A stretch of DNA of 64,000 bases from Elephas maximus indicus (Eukaryota > Chordata > Mammalia > Proboscidea > Elephantidae): the NCBI RefSeq assembly GCF_024166365.1, contig NC_064842.1, positions 18,385,001 through 18,449,000 on the forward strand, written 5' to 3'. The position numbers were made by a program, and so were the translations under genes. Shown piece by piece: positions 11,560 to 21,975 of the stretch. Positions within the stretch are counted from its first letter, which is position 1. Each line of letters opens with the position of its first letter. A model generated the notes under the pieces. That model was not told the origin of the DNA. It saw nothing but the letters and a program-made list of their open reading frames with translations, and ran no database searches.

Positions 11560-11775
11560 GGAGTCCAGTGAGGGGGCAAGTCAGCTTTCCTTTGTGCTGC
11601 ATGCCTTCTAAGGGCACACGTGTCATACTTCGTTTGCTGTGTGAGCCTCCCCTACCGGAAATGCCATTCTGCATCTGTGGAGGTACCTAAAGGCAGACAC
11701 ATGGTTTTCGAACCACAAGAATCATTAGTTGTAGGGAAGCACAATTATAATAAATACAAAGAAAAAAAAGATTGA
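11560..11775 (+). other. SMYD3: SMYD3 3' UTR and poly(A) site
   Basis: About 210 bases of non-coding sequence after the stop codon. AATAAA is at 11749-11754 in the context 'ttataataaatac', followed within 15 bases by an A-rich stretch where cleavage is expected, and by 'ctgtttggttatt' downstream as a possible U/GU-rich element. The exact cleavage site is inferred. Confidence 0.75.
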
Positions 11776-11848
11776 AAATGCTATCTGATAACTGTTTGGT
11801 TATTCATTAGCGATTTTTAACATTTAAGATCTCAATGTTCTAGTAAAA

Positions 11849-13222
11849 ATGTCTATTCTACCAAAAGCCATCTATACATACAATGCACTTCCGATCCAAA
11901 TTCCAATGTCATTTTTTAATGTGATAGAGAAACAAATCACCAACTTCATATGGAAGGGAAAGAAGCCTCGGATAAGAAAAGCGTTACTGAAAAAGAAGAA
12001 GAAAGTGGGAGACCTCACTCTACCTGATTTCAGAACCTGTTATATAGCCACCGTAGTCAAAACAGCCTGGTACTGGTACAACAACAGACACATAGACCAA
12101 TGGAACAGAATTGAGAACCCAGATATAAATCCATCCACATATGAGCAGCTGATATTTGACAAAGGCCCAGTGTCAGTTAATTGGGGAAAAGATAGTCTTT
12201 TTAACAAATGGTGCTGGCATAACTGGATATCCATTTGCAAAAAAATGAAACAGGACCCATACCTCACACCATGCACAAAAACTAACTCCAAGTGGATCAA
12301 AGACCTAAACATAAAAACTAAAACGATAAAGATCATGGAAGAAAAAATAGGGACAACCCTAGGAGCCCTAATACAAGGCATAAACAGAATACAAAACATT
12401 ACCAAAAATGATGAAGAGAAACCAGGTAACTGGGAGCTCCTAAAAATCAAACACCTATGCTCATCTAAAGACTTCACCAAAAGAGTAAAAAGACCACCTA
12501 CAGACTGGGAAAGAATTTTCAGCTATGACATCTCCGACCAGCGCCTGATCTCTAAAATCTATATGATTCTGTCAAAACTCAACCACAAAAAGACAAACAA
12601 CCCAATCAAGAAGTGGGCAAAGGATATGAACACACACTTCACTAAAGAAGATATTCAGGCAGCTAACAGATACATGAGAAAATGCTCTCGATCATTAGCC
12701 ATTAGAGAAATGCAAATTAAAACTACGATGAGATTCCATCTCACTCCAACAAGGCTGGCATTAATCCAAAAAACACAAAATAATAAATGTTGGAGAGGCT
12801 GCAGAGAGATTGGAACTCTTATACACTGCTGGTGGGAATGTAAAATGGTACAACCACTTTGGAAATCTATCTGGCATTATCTTAAACAGTTAGAAATAGA
12901 ACTACCATACAACCCAGAAATCCCACTCCTAGGAATATACCCTAGAGAAATAAGAGCCTTCACACGAACAGATATATGCACACCCATGTTTATTGCAGCT
13001 CGGTTTACAATAGCAAAAAGCTGGAAGCAACCAAGGTGTCCATCAACAGATGAATGGTTAAATAAATTGTGGTATATTCACACAATGGAATACTACGCAT
13101 CGATAAAGAACAGTGACGAATCTGTGAAACATTTCATAACATGGAGGAACCTGGAAGGCATTATGCTGAGCGAAATTAGTCAGAGGCAAAAGGACAAATA
13201 TTGTATAAGACCACTATTATAA
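11849..13222 (+). pseudogene. Truncated L1 ORF2, open C-terminal 457 codons
   Basis: This open frame is the C-terminal third of the L1 ORF2 protein, whose full form has endonuclease, reverse transcriptase and cysteine-rich C-terminal parts. The endonuclease and the catalytic core of the reverse transcriptase are absent because of 5' truncation; the frame enters at MSILPKAIYTYNALPIQI, after the RT core. Visible landmarks are 'IWKGKKPRIRKALL', 'DQWNRIENPDINP', and near residues 325-345 the C-terminal zinc-knuckle-like [18 protein letters not shown] (C-x3-C-x7-H-x4-C). It ends at the normal L1 stop. No promoter is present and the ATG is internal, so I treat it as non-functional. Antisense ORFs over this span are shadows. 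Confidence 0.9.
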
Positions 13223-14209
13223 GATCTTGAGAAATAGCATAAACTGAGAAGAACACATTCTTTTGTGGGTACGAGGGGGGGAGGGAGGGAGGGTGGGAAA
13301 GGGTTTTTTACTGATTAATTAGTAGATAAGAGCTGCTTTAGGTGAAGAGAAGGGCAATACTCAATACATGGAAGGTCAGCTCAACTGGACCAAAAGCAAA
13401 GAAGTTTCTGGAATAAACTGAATGCTTCAAAGGTCAGCGGAGCAAGGGTGGGGGTTTGGGGACCATGGTTTAAGGGGACTTCTAAGTCAATTGGCATAAT
13501 AAATTCTATTATGAAAACATTCTGCATCCCACTTTGAAATGTGGCATCTGGGGTCTTAAATGCTAACAAGTGGCCATCTAGGATGCATCAATTGGTCTCA
13601 ACCCACCGGGATCAAAGGAGAATGAAGAACACCAAGGTCACAGGATATCTAAGAGCCCAAGAGACAGAAAGGGCCACATGAACCAGAGACCTACATCATC
13701 CTGAGACCAGAAGAACTAGTTGGCCACAACCGATGACTGCCGTGACAGGGAGCACAACAGAGGACCCCTGAGGGAGCAGGAGATCAGTGGGATGCAGACC
13801 CCAAATTCTCACAAAAAGACCATACTTAATGGTCTGACTGAGACTAGAGGAATCCCAGCGGTCATGGTCCCCAAACCTTCTGTTGGCCCAGGACAGGAAC
13901 CATCCCCGAAGACAACTCATCAGACATGAAAGGGACTGGACAGTGGGTAGGAGATGCTGATGAAGAGTGAGCCATTTATATCAGGTGGACACTTGAGACT
14001 GTGCTGGCATCTCCTGTCTGGAGGGGGAATGGGAGGATAGAGAGAGTTGGAAGCTGGCAAAATTGTCACGAAAGGAGAGACTGGAAGGGCTGACTCATTA
14101 GGGAGAGAGCAAGTGGGAGTATGGAGTAAGGTGTATATAAACTTATATGTGACAGTCTGACTTGATTTGTAAACGTTCACTTGAAGCTCAAGAAAAGTTA
14201 ATAAAAAAA
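13223..14209 (+). other. L1 3' UTR with G-rich tract
   Basis: The 3' UTR of the young L1. It matches the copy at 28534-29540 over its length, including 'gcatctggggtcttaaatgc' and a G-rich stretch at 13275-13297 with five GGG runs. A short A tail meets the TSD at 14210. Confidence 0.85.
13275..13297 (+). other. G-quadruplex-like tract in L1 3' UTR
   Basis: Runs of G (7, 3, 3, 3, 3) separated by single bases satisfy the simple quadruplex rule. The second young L1 has the same feature at 28581-28603. G-rich polypurine tracts are known from the 3' UTRs of several mammalian L1 families. Confidence 0.75.
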
Positions 14210-14224
14210 AAGATCTCAATGTTC

Positions 14225-14509
14225 AAGACAGAAAATCCTATTAAAAGCATGATAGTATAATTTATAACTTTCTCTTTAGATATAAGAAAAAAATTTTTTT
14301 TTTTTAGATATATGTAGGGATAATTTGGTAAAAATCACATTTGCTTCCAAGCAAACCTTACTGTCCATTTTGGCAAGAAGCAGGATTTTCACTTTGCTTG
14401 CTATTTGTGGGAAATGATGTGTGTGTTCATTATTCACCTCCAAATACATCTCCAACACGGGTCTTACCCCAAATCCTAGGAAGAGGTCATTGAAGATGTT
14501 ATTAGGATT
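14225..14509. other. Low-copy DNA downstream of SMYD3
   Basis: AT-rich, with a run of A and T at 14287-14305. No gene or clear repeat. Confidence 0.4.
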
Positions 14510-14885
14510 ATTGTTGTTAGCTGTCGTTAAGTTGGCTCTGACTCATGACGACCCCACGTACAACAGAACGAAACATCTTCACAATAGCTGCTATGCTTGA
14601 GTCCACTGTGTGTTCCGAGTGCCTCCCAACATAGGGGCTCATTTCCAGCACTGGATCAGACAATGTTCAGCGGTGACTCAGAGGATTTTCATTGGCTGAC
14701 TTTCTGAAACAGATCGCCAGAGGCCTTTCTTCCCAGTCTGTCTTAGTCTGGCAACTCCACTGAAACCTGTCTACCATGGGTGACCCTGCCCGTATTTAGA
14801 TTACCTGTGGCATAGTTTCCAGCATCATAGCAACATGCAAACCCCCAGAGTTCCACAAACTGACAAATGGGTGCTGGTAGAATAG
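14510..14885 (-). mobile_element. Composite long SINE with RTE-derived 3' end
   Basis: Antisense copy beginning with the reversed tail 'ttgttgttagctgtcgttaa', which corresponds to the RTE end 'cttgacagcacctaacaac'. About 120-140 bases match the RTE 3' region ('ctgctatgcttgagtcca...'), followed by an AfroSINE-like body ('gatcgccagaggcctttctt', 'cagtctgtcttagtctgg') and a head near 14860. Same family as 16606-17008 and the sense copy at 53427-53790. Confidence 0.75.
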
Positions 14886-15912
14886 GATAGGAAGCCTTAA
14901 AACAAACAAAAAAAGTTTTTCAAATGTCTTATAGCTCTTTGTGTAAATCTTTCATTATAACCCTTCGTGTATGTCATCCTTTTCCATTCCTAAATTTTTT
15001 TTTCCTGAAATTTCCCAAGCCTATGGTTCAACTATGAGAATACGCACAGTACACAGCTCTGTTATCCTGCAGTCAGCAGGGTTCTAGTATCCCAGCTCAG
15101 ATTAGGCTTGCTTTCTTTTCCTCTTTACTATTTTCCAATATTGTAGTGTGCTTTTCCACCTTTGTGCTTTAGGCAAATACAGAAAACCTTTTCTTTTCCT
15201 CTGCCAAAAAGCAGTAGACTGTATGACTCCGTGACCCTGGGAGCAGCGTATACCCTCCTGCACAGACTTTGGTTGTAACCAAGGCCCTTGGAGTCCTCGA
15301 GCCGAAAGGTTCCTGGAGAGCACCCAGGCATCCTCCTCATTTTACAGCTAAGGAAATAGGGACAGGGAGTGATGACAGAGTCCAGGGAGCAACTGTGTCC
15401 CCTTACTCCTTTTGGGAGCCCTGCCCCCACCCCTTGCAGGGTGGCAAGTCCTCCGACCAACAGGGTTGCACTGTGGCAGCGGGCACCATCAGAACGACAC
15501 ACAGATGTCTGATTGAGCCCAAAGGAGCCAACCTTCTCTTGCAGCAGAGAAAACTGGAGAATGGAGACTACTTGTTTTTGAAAACACGGTAATCACTCTG
15601 ATCCTTGAACATGCACTGTATCCTGCAGGCTGATGAGTTCTGCAGACTTTTCATTGACTTCCCTTAGCTTGAGCAACATCTATCAAGTATCAAGCACAAC
15701 CTGAAGCACACAGACTCTCTAGTAATCACAACTGCACAGCAGGTAGGTATTATGAAGCCCACCTTATAAGTGAGAAAACTGAGGCTTGGGGTATCAGGTC
15801 AAGTGCTCTGGAATCCCTCCTGATTCACTAAGTGACCTTTGAGAAACGGGCTTGAGCTCAGTGTTTTTGAGAGACAAGTTCTATCCAATTCAACAAATGT
15901 GTATCGAATAGC
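14886..15912. other. Low-copy DNA with MIR relics
   Basis: Mostly single-copy. MIR-like antisense patterns occur at 15325-15385 ('tcctcctcattttacagctaaggaaa') and 15720-15840 ('gtaggtattatgaagcccacc...gtgagaaaactgaggc'). The open frames of 107-124 codons here overlap each other on both strands and have no recognisable domain. Confidence 0.5.
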
Positions 15913-16116
15913 GGTGGTTGTTGTGTGCTATCAAGTCAATTCTGATTCATAGCAACCCAATGTGACAGAGTAGAGCTGCCCCATAGGGTTTCCCAGGCTG
16001 TAATCTTTACAGGAACAGATTGTCAGGTCTTTTCTCCCGCAGAGTAGCCAGTCGGTTCAAACCACCGACACTTCGGTTAGTAGCCGAGCACTTAACCATT
16101 GTGCCATGAGGCCTCC
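15913..16116 (-). mobile_element. AfroSINE, full-length class
   Basis: Antisense SINE from 'gtggttgttgtgtgctatca' to 'catgaggcctcc', with 'gctgccccatagggtttccc' and the reversed B-box region 'cggttcaaaccaccgac'. Body of the 'taatctttacaggaacagat' class. Confidence 0.85.
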
Positions 16117-16204
16117 TTATATTGAATGATTACTATGCTTTTATGAAAAGTATATACAGAGTGAATAAGACACACTCCCTGTCAGAATGAACACTCTCTA
16201 GTAC

Positions 16205-17090
16205 AGTATGTTAGCTTGTCATTCCATAACAAAAATACCTCAAAGCTCAGTGGCTCAAAAATAGCCATTTATTTAGCTCATGATTCTGTAGGTCAGCAGT
16301 CTGGGCTGGGCAGTGCTCCTGGTTTGGCCCAGGCTTGCTGATCTCAGCGGGGCTCACTCATTGTCTGCAGTCTGCTGGCAGGGCGGCTGGGGAAATGGAG
16401 GCAACTGGGCCATGGAGCTCATCAGGCTAGCCCAGGCTTGTTCACATGGCAGGGCCCTAGGAACAGTAAGCAGACATGCCCCAATTTGCATGCACTTTTC
16501 ATGCCTCTGATGCCTGTGCTGTGGCACATTTGCTAATGTCCCATTGGCCAAAGCCAGTCAAAAGGGCAGCCCAGAATCAAGGAACGGAGAAAGATACCAC
16601 TTCCTGTTATGTTGTTAGTTGCCTCAGGTTGGCTCTGACTCATGATGACTCCATTTACAAAAGAATAAAATGTTCCCCAGTCCTGTGCCATCTTCACAAC
16701 CATTGGTATGCTCGAGTCCATTGTTGTGGCCACTGTGTATTTTGAGTCCCTTCCAACCTAGAAGGCTTATCTTCTAGCACTATATCGGACAACATTTTGT
16801 TGTGATCCATAGGGTTTTGATTGGATGATTTTCAGAAGTAGATCGCTAGGTCTTTCTCCCTAGTCTGTCTTAGTCTGGTAGCTTTGCTGAAATATGTCCA
16901 CCAAGGGTAACCCTGCTGGTATTTGAAATACCAGTGGCATAGCTTCCAGCATCACAGCAATGTGCAAGTCACAGCAACGGGTCAGTCTCAGACTGACAGA
17001 TGGGTAGTATCTTTTTGATAGGAGTTACAAAGTCCATTGCAAGACAGGGAGGGGGTGAAATTGTGACCATTTATGCAATCCACCATAGTA
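16205..17090. repeat. Ancient interspersed repeat interrupted by a SINE
   Basis: The left part (16205-16605) starts 'gttagcttgtcattccataacaaaaatacc' and includes 'gctaatgtcccattggccaaag'. The right part resumes after the SINE with 'ggagttacaaagtccattgc' and 'gtgaccatttatgcaatcc'. The order of the two halves fits one repeat split by the later SINE. Same type as 10490-10990; family name uncertain. Confidence 0.5.
16606..17008 (-). mobile_element. Composite long SINE with RTE-derived 3' end
   Basis: Antisense copy about 400 bases long. In the element's own orientation it reads: head, 'atctgtcagtctgagactga', 'tgctggaagctatgcc', the AfroSINE-like body, then about 140 bases close to the RTE 3' end ('cacagtggccacaacaatgg...gtcagagcc') ending in 'ctaacaacat'. 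Confidence 0.75.
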
Positions 17091-18499
17091 GTCAACCTTT
17101 TTTGGGATTACAGAACACATAGTGAATTTGATAAAAGCCATAAATCTTTCTAGAAAAACATATACATATAAACAACTTGATTTTAGGATCAAGGATTCTT
17201 GGACTCGCTGAGGTCTTTTGTCTAATGAAAAAATAGACTTGCTACCTTTCAAAAATACTGGAAGGAAATTGTATCAATTCTTCATTTTAAATTATTAAAG
17301 GGAGAAAACATAACAGAACGTAGGGGCAGCAACTTACATGCCAAATGAACAGAGTTCACGGAAAGAACCCCGTGTTTGACAATTTTCTGAATGGAATTTA
17401 TCAGTCAGCGATGATCCTGGATTAAGAGATTTACCTTCACGCCTTCTAGAGAAAGCATGATAGGCTTTTAAATCCCTCTCAGCCTGCCTCCAGATTTTTA
17501 AGAAGGCCCTGCTTGCTCCAACTTTTAATAGAAAGCAAACATGTAAGCAAAGGTAAACATTTACCAAACAACTTAACAGCAAAATAATTTTGGAGAAGGG
17601 AGAACGGCAAGGAGAACATAATTTAAAATCCATGTCACCAGTGGGTGACGATTTATTGTGGCCCCAGCCTCCATGACTGCTATTTCATTAATCCATAGTC
17701 ATTGTAGCGGCGGGCTTTTTCACATCAGTAACCAGATGCCATTAGTTGCTCCTCTGGGATGAGAACACATTGAAACTGAAAATGAACACGCTGGGCATAA
17801 TTTATGGCCATGCCATATGATTGCCAAGAGTGCGGGCGAGGTGGGCTGCCCAGCAAGCCTGCTTACTGTGGGAGCTGGGACATGCTTCCTCTAGCCAAGC
17901 AAGAGTGCTGGGCGGGCAGCAAGGGCGGGCAGCAAGGGCAGCCGAACCCTGATCAAGCTAGACAGCCACAAACCACAGAGGCCCCTCACTCACGCTACAC
18001 TGCAGGGATGAAAGAGAAATTCCATGTGTGGGGCCTTCCCCCAAGTTATGCCCTTGAAATGTCTTTTCTAGCCCCATCAGGAAGTGATGTTATGCTCACT
18101 CAGAGGAACCCACTGAGATTCCACGGGGAGAAGATTCTGGGCATTGTCTGTGAAGCATCATGAAATCCTTTGACAAGCAATCACTGATGGGAAGGGCCAG
18201 GAAAACACTGGGGCCCTCCTTTTCCCTGTAGTCTTTAGAGGACTAAGATCAAACTGGTTGAGGAGGAAGACCAACACCACCACTCCCAAACTGGGATACT
18301 CCCTTAACCTTTTTGAGATTTGTAAACTTAAAAAAAATACAGGAATATGTTGACTCAGTCAACATATTCAAAACTAATTCAAAACATATTCAAAACCCAA
18401 TTCACTGTCTTTCATATCTTAGTCACCCCATCAGCAGCAGCAGAGCTCTTCAGTACAGACACTCAGAGTCATTGCCTCCCCTTCCCCTTAATTATCAAG
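17091..18499. other. Low-copy intergenic DNA, no gene seen
   Basis: No recognisable coding exon or repeat. 17620-17830 is a mixed AT-rich stretch with several homeobox-type 'ATTA/TAAT' cores and little sign of decay, so it could be conserved non-coding DNA. 17804-18163 has a 119-codon open frame with no known domain. A short GGGCAGCAA-type duplication is present at 17911-17941. Confidence 0.45.
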
Positions 18500-18710
18500 A
18501 AGTCCCTGGGCAGTACAAAGAGCTAACACACTCAGCTGCTGGAAGAAGGATTGGAGGTTCGAGTCTACCCAGAGGCACCTTGGAAGAAAGACCTGGTGAT
18601 CTACTTCTAAAAAATCAGCCCTTGAAAACCCTATGGAGCACAGTTCTATCTGACACACATGGGGTTACCATGAGTCAGAATTGACTTGAAGGCAACTGGT
18701 TTGTTTTTGG
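18500..18710 (+). mobile_element. AfroSINE, 'gttttcaatggct' class
   Basis: Sense copy with head 'agtccctgggcagtacaaag', B-box-like 'ggttcgagtct', body 'agaaagacctggtgatctac' and tail 'atgagtcagaattgacttga' followed by 'ggcaactggtttgtttttgg'. Confidence 0.85.
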
Positions 18711-18859
18711 CTTTATTCACCCTCTGAAATGCTTTTTTTAAAATTTTATCCATTTTTATTTCTTATCCATCCCCTGCCCCTTTTACAGGTCAACCTTTAG
18801 TTTACAGGTCAACCTTTAGGTTAGGAATTGTGTGCAAACCATTGACACCACTTAGGACC

Positions 18860-19620
18860 AATGACTATCTTAGGCACACGTTTTGTTGTTGTTCCTTTGT
18901 TTGTATTGCAGCAAGTGTATCTTCAGAGTTATCACTTAGAAATGGAATTTCTAAGTCAAAGAGTAAATGCAAATGATATTATCAGGTATTATCAAATTCA
19001 CCTTGAGAGGAGTTGTATAAAAATGCCTGTTTTAGTAATACGTTTTAAAATTCATAGCCTGGGCTATCAACGGAGTTCAACAGAGATAAGGAAAGGCTGA
19101 TGAAATGTTTCACTGAACAACCCAATTTTGAAAGTTCCATCACATTGTGCTGTTAATCGTAAAATGTCGTACCCCATGTTTCATGTTGAACCACATTATT
19201 CCTCCTGAAGTTAACTTTGTGGCACTGCCTTAAAAGAACTATATAATAAACAGGAAAAACCGCAAAAAAAAAAAAAAAAAAAAAAAAAAAGCCTGTTTTC
19301 CTTCAGTCTTGCCAACAGAATATATGTTGTCTAACTTCTGAATTTTTCGCTAAGCTGACAGGTTACATACAATTGGTATCTCAATATAGTTTTATTTTGC
19401 AGTTTTCTTATTATGAGTGAAGTTGAGTGTCTTTTCAAATATTTTAAAGTCTTTTGTCTATCTTATCATAAACTACCTGTATATGTCCTTGTCCATTTTT
19501 CTCTCGGGTTTTTTGGTCTCTTTTTTTTCCCCCTTGATCTTTAAGTTCTTTGTTTCCATATATTAGGGAAATTTCCCCTTTATCTGTGATATATATTCTC
19601 CCAGTTTTTTTTTTTTTTTT
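18860..19620 (-). mobile_element. Old L1 ORF2 C-terminal relic, antisense
   Basis: Antisense L1 sequence, recognisable at 18945-19000 ('gaatttctaagtcaaagagt') and 19300-19510 ('cagtcttgccaacag', 'tattatgagtgaagttgag', 'tatgtccttgtccattttt'). It is split at 19033/19291 by a short poly(A)-tailed insertion and contains no usable frame. Confidence 0.65.
19034..19290 (+). pseudogene. 5'-truncated poly(A) retrocopy of unknown RNA
   Basis: A 230-base non-repeat stretch followed by a 27-base pure A run (19264-19290). An AATAAA lies 20 bases before the A run, in 'tataataaacagg'. The target sequence 'gcctgtttt' is present on both sides (19025-19033 and 19291-19299), with A-rich sequence adjoining, and the host L1 reads continuously across it. 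Those are the marks of L1-driven retroposition of an mRNA 3' end. I do not recognise the parent transcript. Confidence 0.65.
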
Positions 19621-19663
19621 TTAAAACTTTCCTTCAATATTTTGCTTTGAGTTTCTTTAGATG

Positions 19664-20560
19664 TTGTTATGTTGTTGTTAGGTGCTGTCGAGTCAGTTCC
19701 AACTCACAGAGACCCCACATGTAACAGAATGAAACGTTGCCCGGTCCTAGGGCCATCCTCACAAATGTTGCTATGTTTGAACCCATTGTTGCAGCCACTG
19801 TGTCAGTTCATCTCGCTGAAGGTCTTCCTCTTTTTCACTGAATTTCACTTTACCAAGCATGATGTCCTTTTGTAGGGGCTGGTCCCTCCTGATAACACAT
19901 CCAAAATAGGCAAGACAAGGTCTGGTCATTCTCACTTCTGAGGAGCATTCTGTCTGTACTTCTTCCAAGACAGATCTGTTCCTTCTTCTGGCAGTCCATG
20001 GTATATTCAATATTCTTTGTCAGCACCATTATTCAAATGCATCAATTCTTCTTTGATCTTCCTTATTCATTGTCTAGCTTTCTCATGCATATGAGGCAAC
20101 TGAAAATACTATGGCTTGGGTCAGGCACACCTTAGTCATCAAAGTGACATCTTTGCTTTTGCAGATTTGCCCAATGCAATCCATCATTTGATTTCTTGGC
20201 TACTACTTCCATGGACATTGACTGTTGATCTAAGTACAAAGAAATCATTGACATCCTCAGTTTCTTCTCCATTTATCATTATTTTTATCCCTCCAGTTGT
20301 AAGGATTTTTGTTTTCTTTATGTTGAGGTGTAATTCATACTGAAGGTTATAGTCTTTGATCTTCAGCAGTAAGTGCCTCAAGTCCTCTTTCTTTGTAGCA
20401 CGCAAGGTTTGTCGCCTGTATAAATTTCAATAATAGTCATATAAACTGGCGTTCCTTATAGGCGTATGGATATCATCCTATCACCAACAATGTTTTACTT
20501 CAGGATGATCTTGAAATGCTCTTTTCGACAGTAAATGAAATGCCATTCCTCTTCAGTTTA
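19664..20560 (-). mobile_element. RTE/BovB-type LINE, internally deleted
   Basis: Antisense RTE starting with its reversed tail 'gttgttgttaggtgctgtcg'. It runs through the 3' coding end ('ggcagtccatggtatattcaa' in reverse) back to the segment after the YADD motif at about 20405. From about 20412 it switches to the endonuclease region ('taataatagtcatat', 'ggcgtatggatatcatccta'). The central RT part is missing, so the copy is internally deleted. Frames are broken. Confidence 0.8.
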
Positions 20561-20965
20561 TCCAGGAGATACAGCAATTACAAACATATGCACACCAAAC
20601 AACAGAGCTCAAAATATGTGAAGCAGTCATTGCCAGAATTGAAAGGAGAAACAGACAGTTCAACAATAGTTGGAGACTTCAATACTCCACTTTCAATAAT
20701 GGGTAGACTATCATAAGGAGATAGGGAGCTTGAACAACACTATAAACGGACATATACAGAACTCTCTAAAACAACAACAGCAGAATATATATTCCTCTCA
20801 ATTGTACATGGAACATTCTCCAGGGTAGACCACTTATTAGGCCATAAAACCAGTCTTAATAAATTTTAAAAGATTAAAATCATACAAAATACTTTCTCTG
20901 ACAAAACTGTAAAATTCACAGATATATGGAAATTAAACAACATATTCTTAAACAACCATTGGGTC

Positions 20966-21010
20966 AGTTCAAATCCACCAGCTGCTCCTTGAAAACCCTA
21001 TGGGGCATTT
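20966..21010 (+). mobile_element. AfroSINE fragment (B box to mid body)
   Basis: A 45-base piece reading 'gttcaaatccaccagctgct' and 'ccttgaaaaccctatgggg', the central part of the short AfroSINE class. Head and tail are missing. Confidence 0.6.
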
Positions 21011-21063
21011 TTACAGGTTTTATATATACGAATATAACAGAAGTGACAAGAACAGCTACATAT

Positions 21064-21223
21064 AAACCAAAAACTGTTACCATCAAGTCGATTCCAACTC
21101 ATAGTGACCCTACAGGACAGAGCAGAGCTGCCCCATAGGGTTTCTAAGGAGTGGCTGGTAGATTCAAACTGCTGACCTTTTGGTTAACAGCCAAGCTTTT
21201 ATCCAGTGTGCCATCAGGGCTCC
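21064..21223 (-). mobile_element. Short-class AfroSINE with long direct repeats
   Basis: Antisense SINE from 'aaaccaaaaactgttaccat' to 'catcagggctcc', of the class with 'aaggagtggctggtagattc'. About 40 bases on the left (21022-21063, 'aagtgacaagaacagctac') recur on the right (21224-21263) with a small gap, an unusually long target duplication. Confidence 0.8.
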
Positions 21224-21975
21224 ATATATATGAAATAGAAGTGACACGAACAGCTATATACATATGTGTGTGTGTATATAATTAAATTAATTCAGCAAAG
21301 TGGCAGGATATAAGATCAACACACGAAAATCAATTGTGTTTGTACACACCAGCAAATTTATTCTGAGGAATAAATTTAACCAAGGATGTAAAAAAACTAT
21401 AAAACATTGGTGAAGGAAATTAAAGAAGACCTAAATAAATGGGAAACCACCTTGTGTTCTTAGATTGAAAGACTTAATATTGCTAAGATGTCAAAAACTA
21501 CCTAAAGTGATCTACATAGTCACTGAAATTTCTATAAAATTCCAACAGCCTTTTTTGCAAAAATGGAAAAGCTGAAACTCAAATTCACATAAAATTGCAA
21601 GGGGCTTGGAATAGCCAAGAGATACTGAAAAAGAAGCAAAGAGTTGGAGGACTCACACATCCTGATTTCAAAACTTACCACAAAGCTACAGTAATCAAAG
21701 CAGTGTGGTACAGGCATAAGGATAGATATATAGACCAATGGAATAAAACAGAGTTCAGAAATAAATCCATACATTTATAGCCAATTGATTCTAATTCATC
21801 TTTTAATGGAAAGAGAACAGTTTCTTCAAAATTCCTGGGACAACTAGATTAAAAAAAAAAAAATTTTTTTTAGATAGCCACATGCAAAAGAATGAAGTTG
21901 GGCCCCTCTAGTTTACGCCACATACAAATATTAAAATGAATCAATGATCCAACTACGAGAGCCAAAACTGTAAAA

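Larger units (their letters stand above)
11841..14209 (+). mobile_element. Young 5'-truncated L1 with 15-bp TSD
   Basis: 2.37-kb L1 3' portion: the last part of ORF2, a 3' UTR of about 1 kb and a short A tail. The identical 15-mer 'aagatctcaatgttc' at 11826-11840 and 14210-14224 flanks it. The perfect TSD and an uninterrupted ORF2 end mean a recent insertion. It lies in the sense direction about 75 bases after the SMYD3 poly(A) signal. Confidence 0.95.
20560..21975 (+). mobile_element. Old L1 ORF2 relic (endonuclease and later RT end)
   Basis: 20575-20965 matches the L1 endonuclease region ('ggagacttcaatactccact'). 21270-21975 matches the end of the RT and following part ('aggatataagatcaacacac', 'ggaggactcacacatcctga', 'gaccaatggaataaaacaga'). 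The RT core between them is absent, and two SINE pieces occupy the gap. No intact frame remains. Confidence 0.75.

Noticed and set aside
12040-12480. 146-codon antisense ORF
   Set aside because: It is the complement of the open L1 ORF2 frame 11849-13222.
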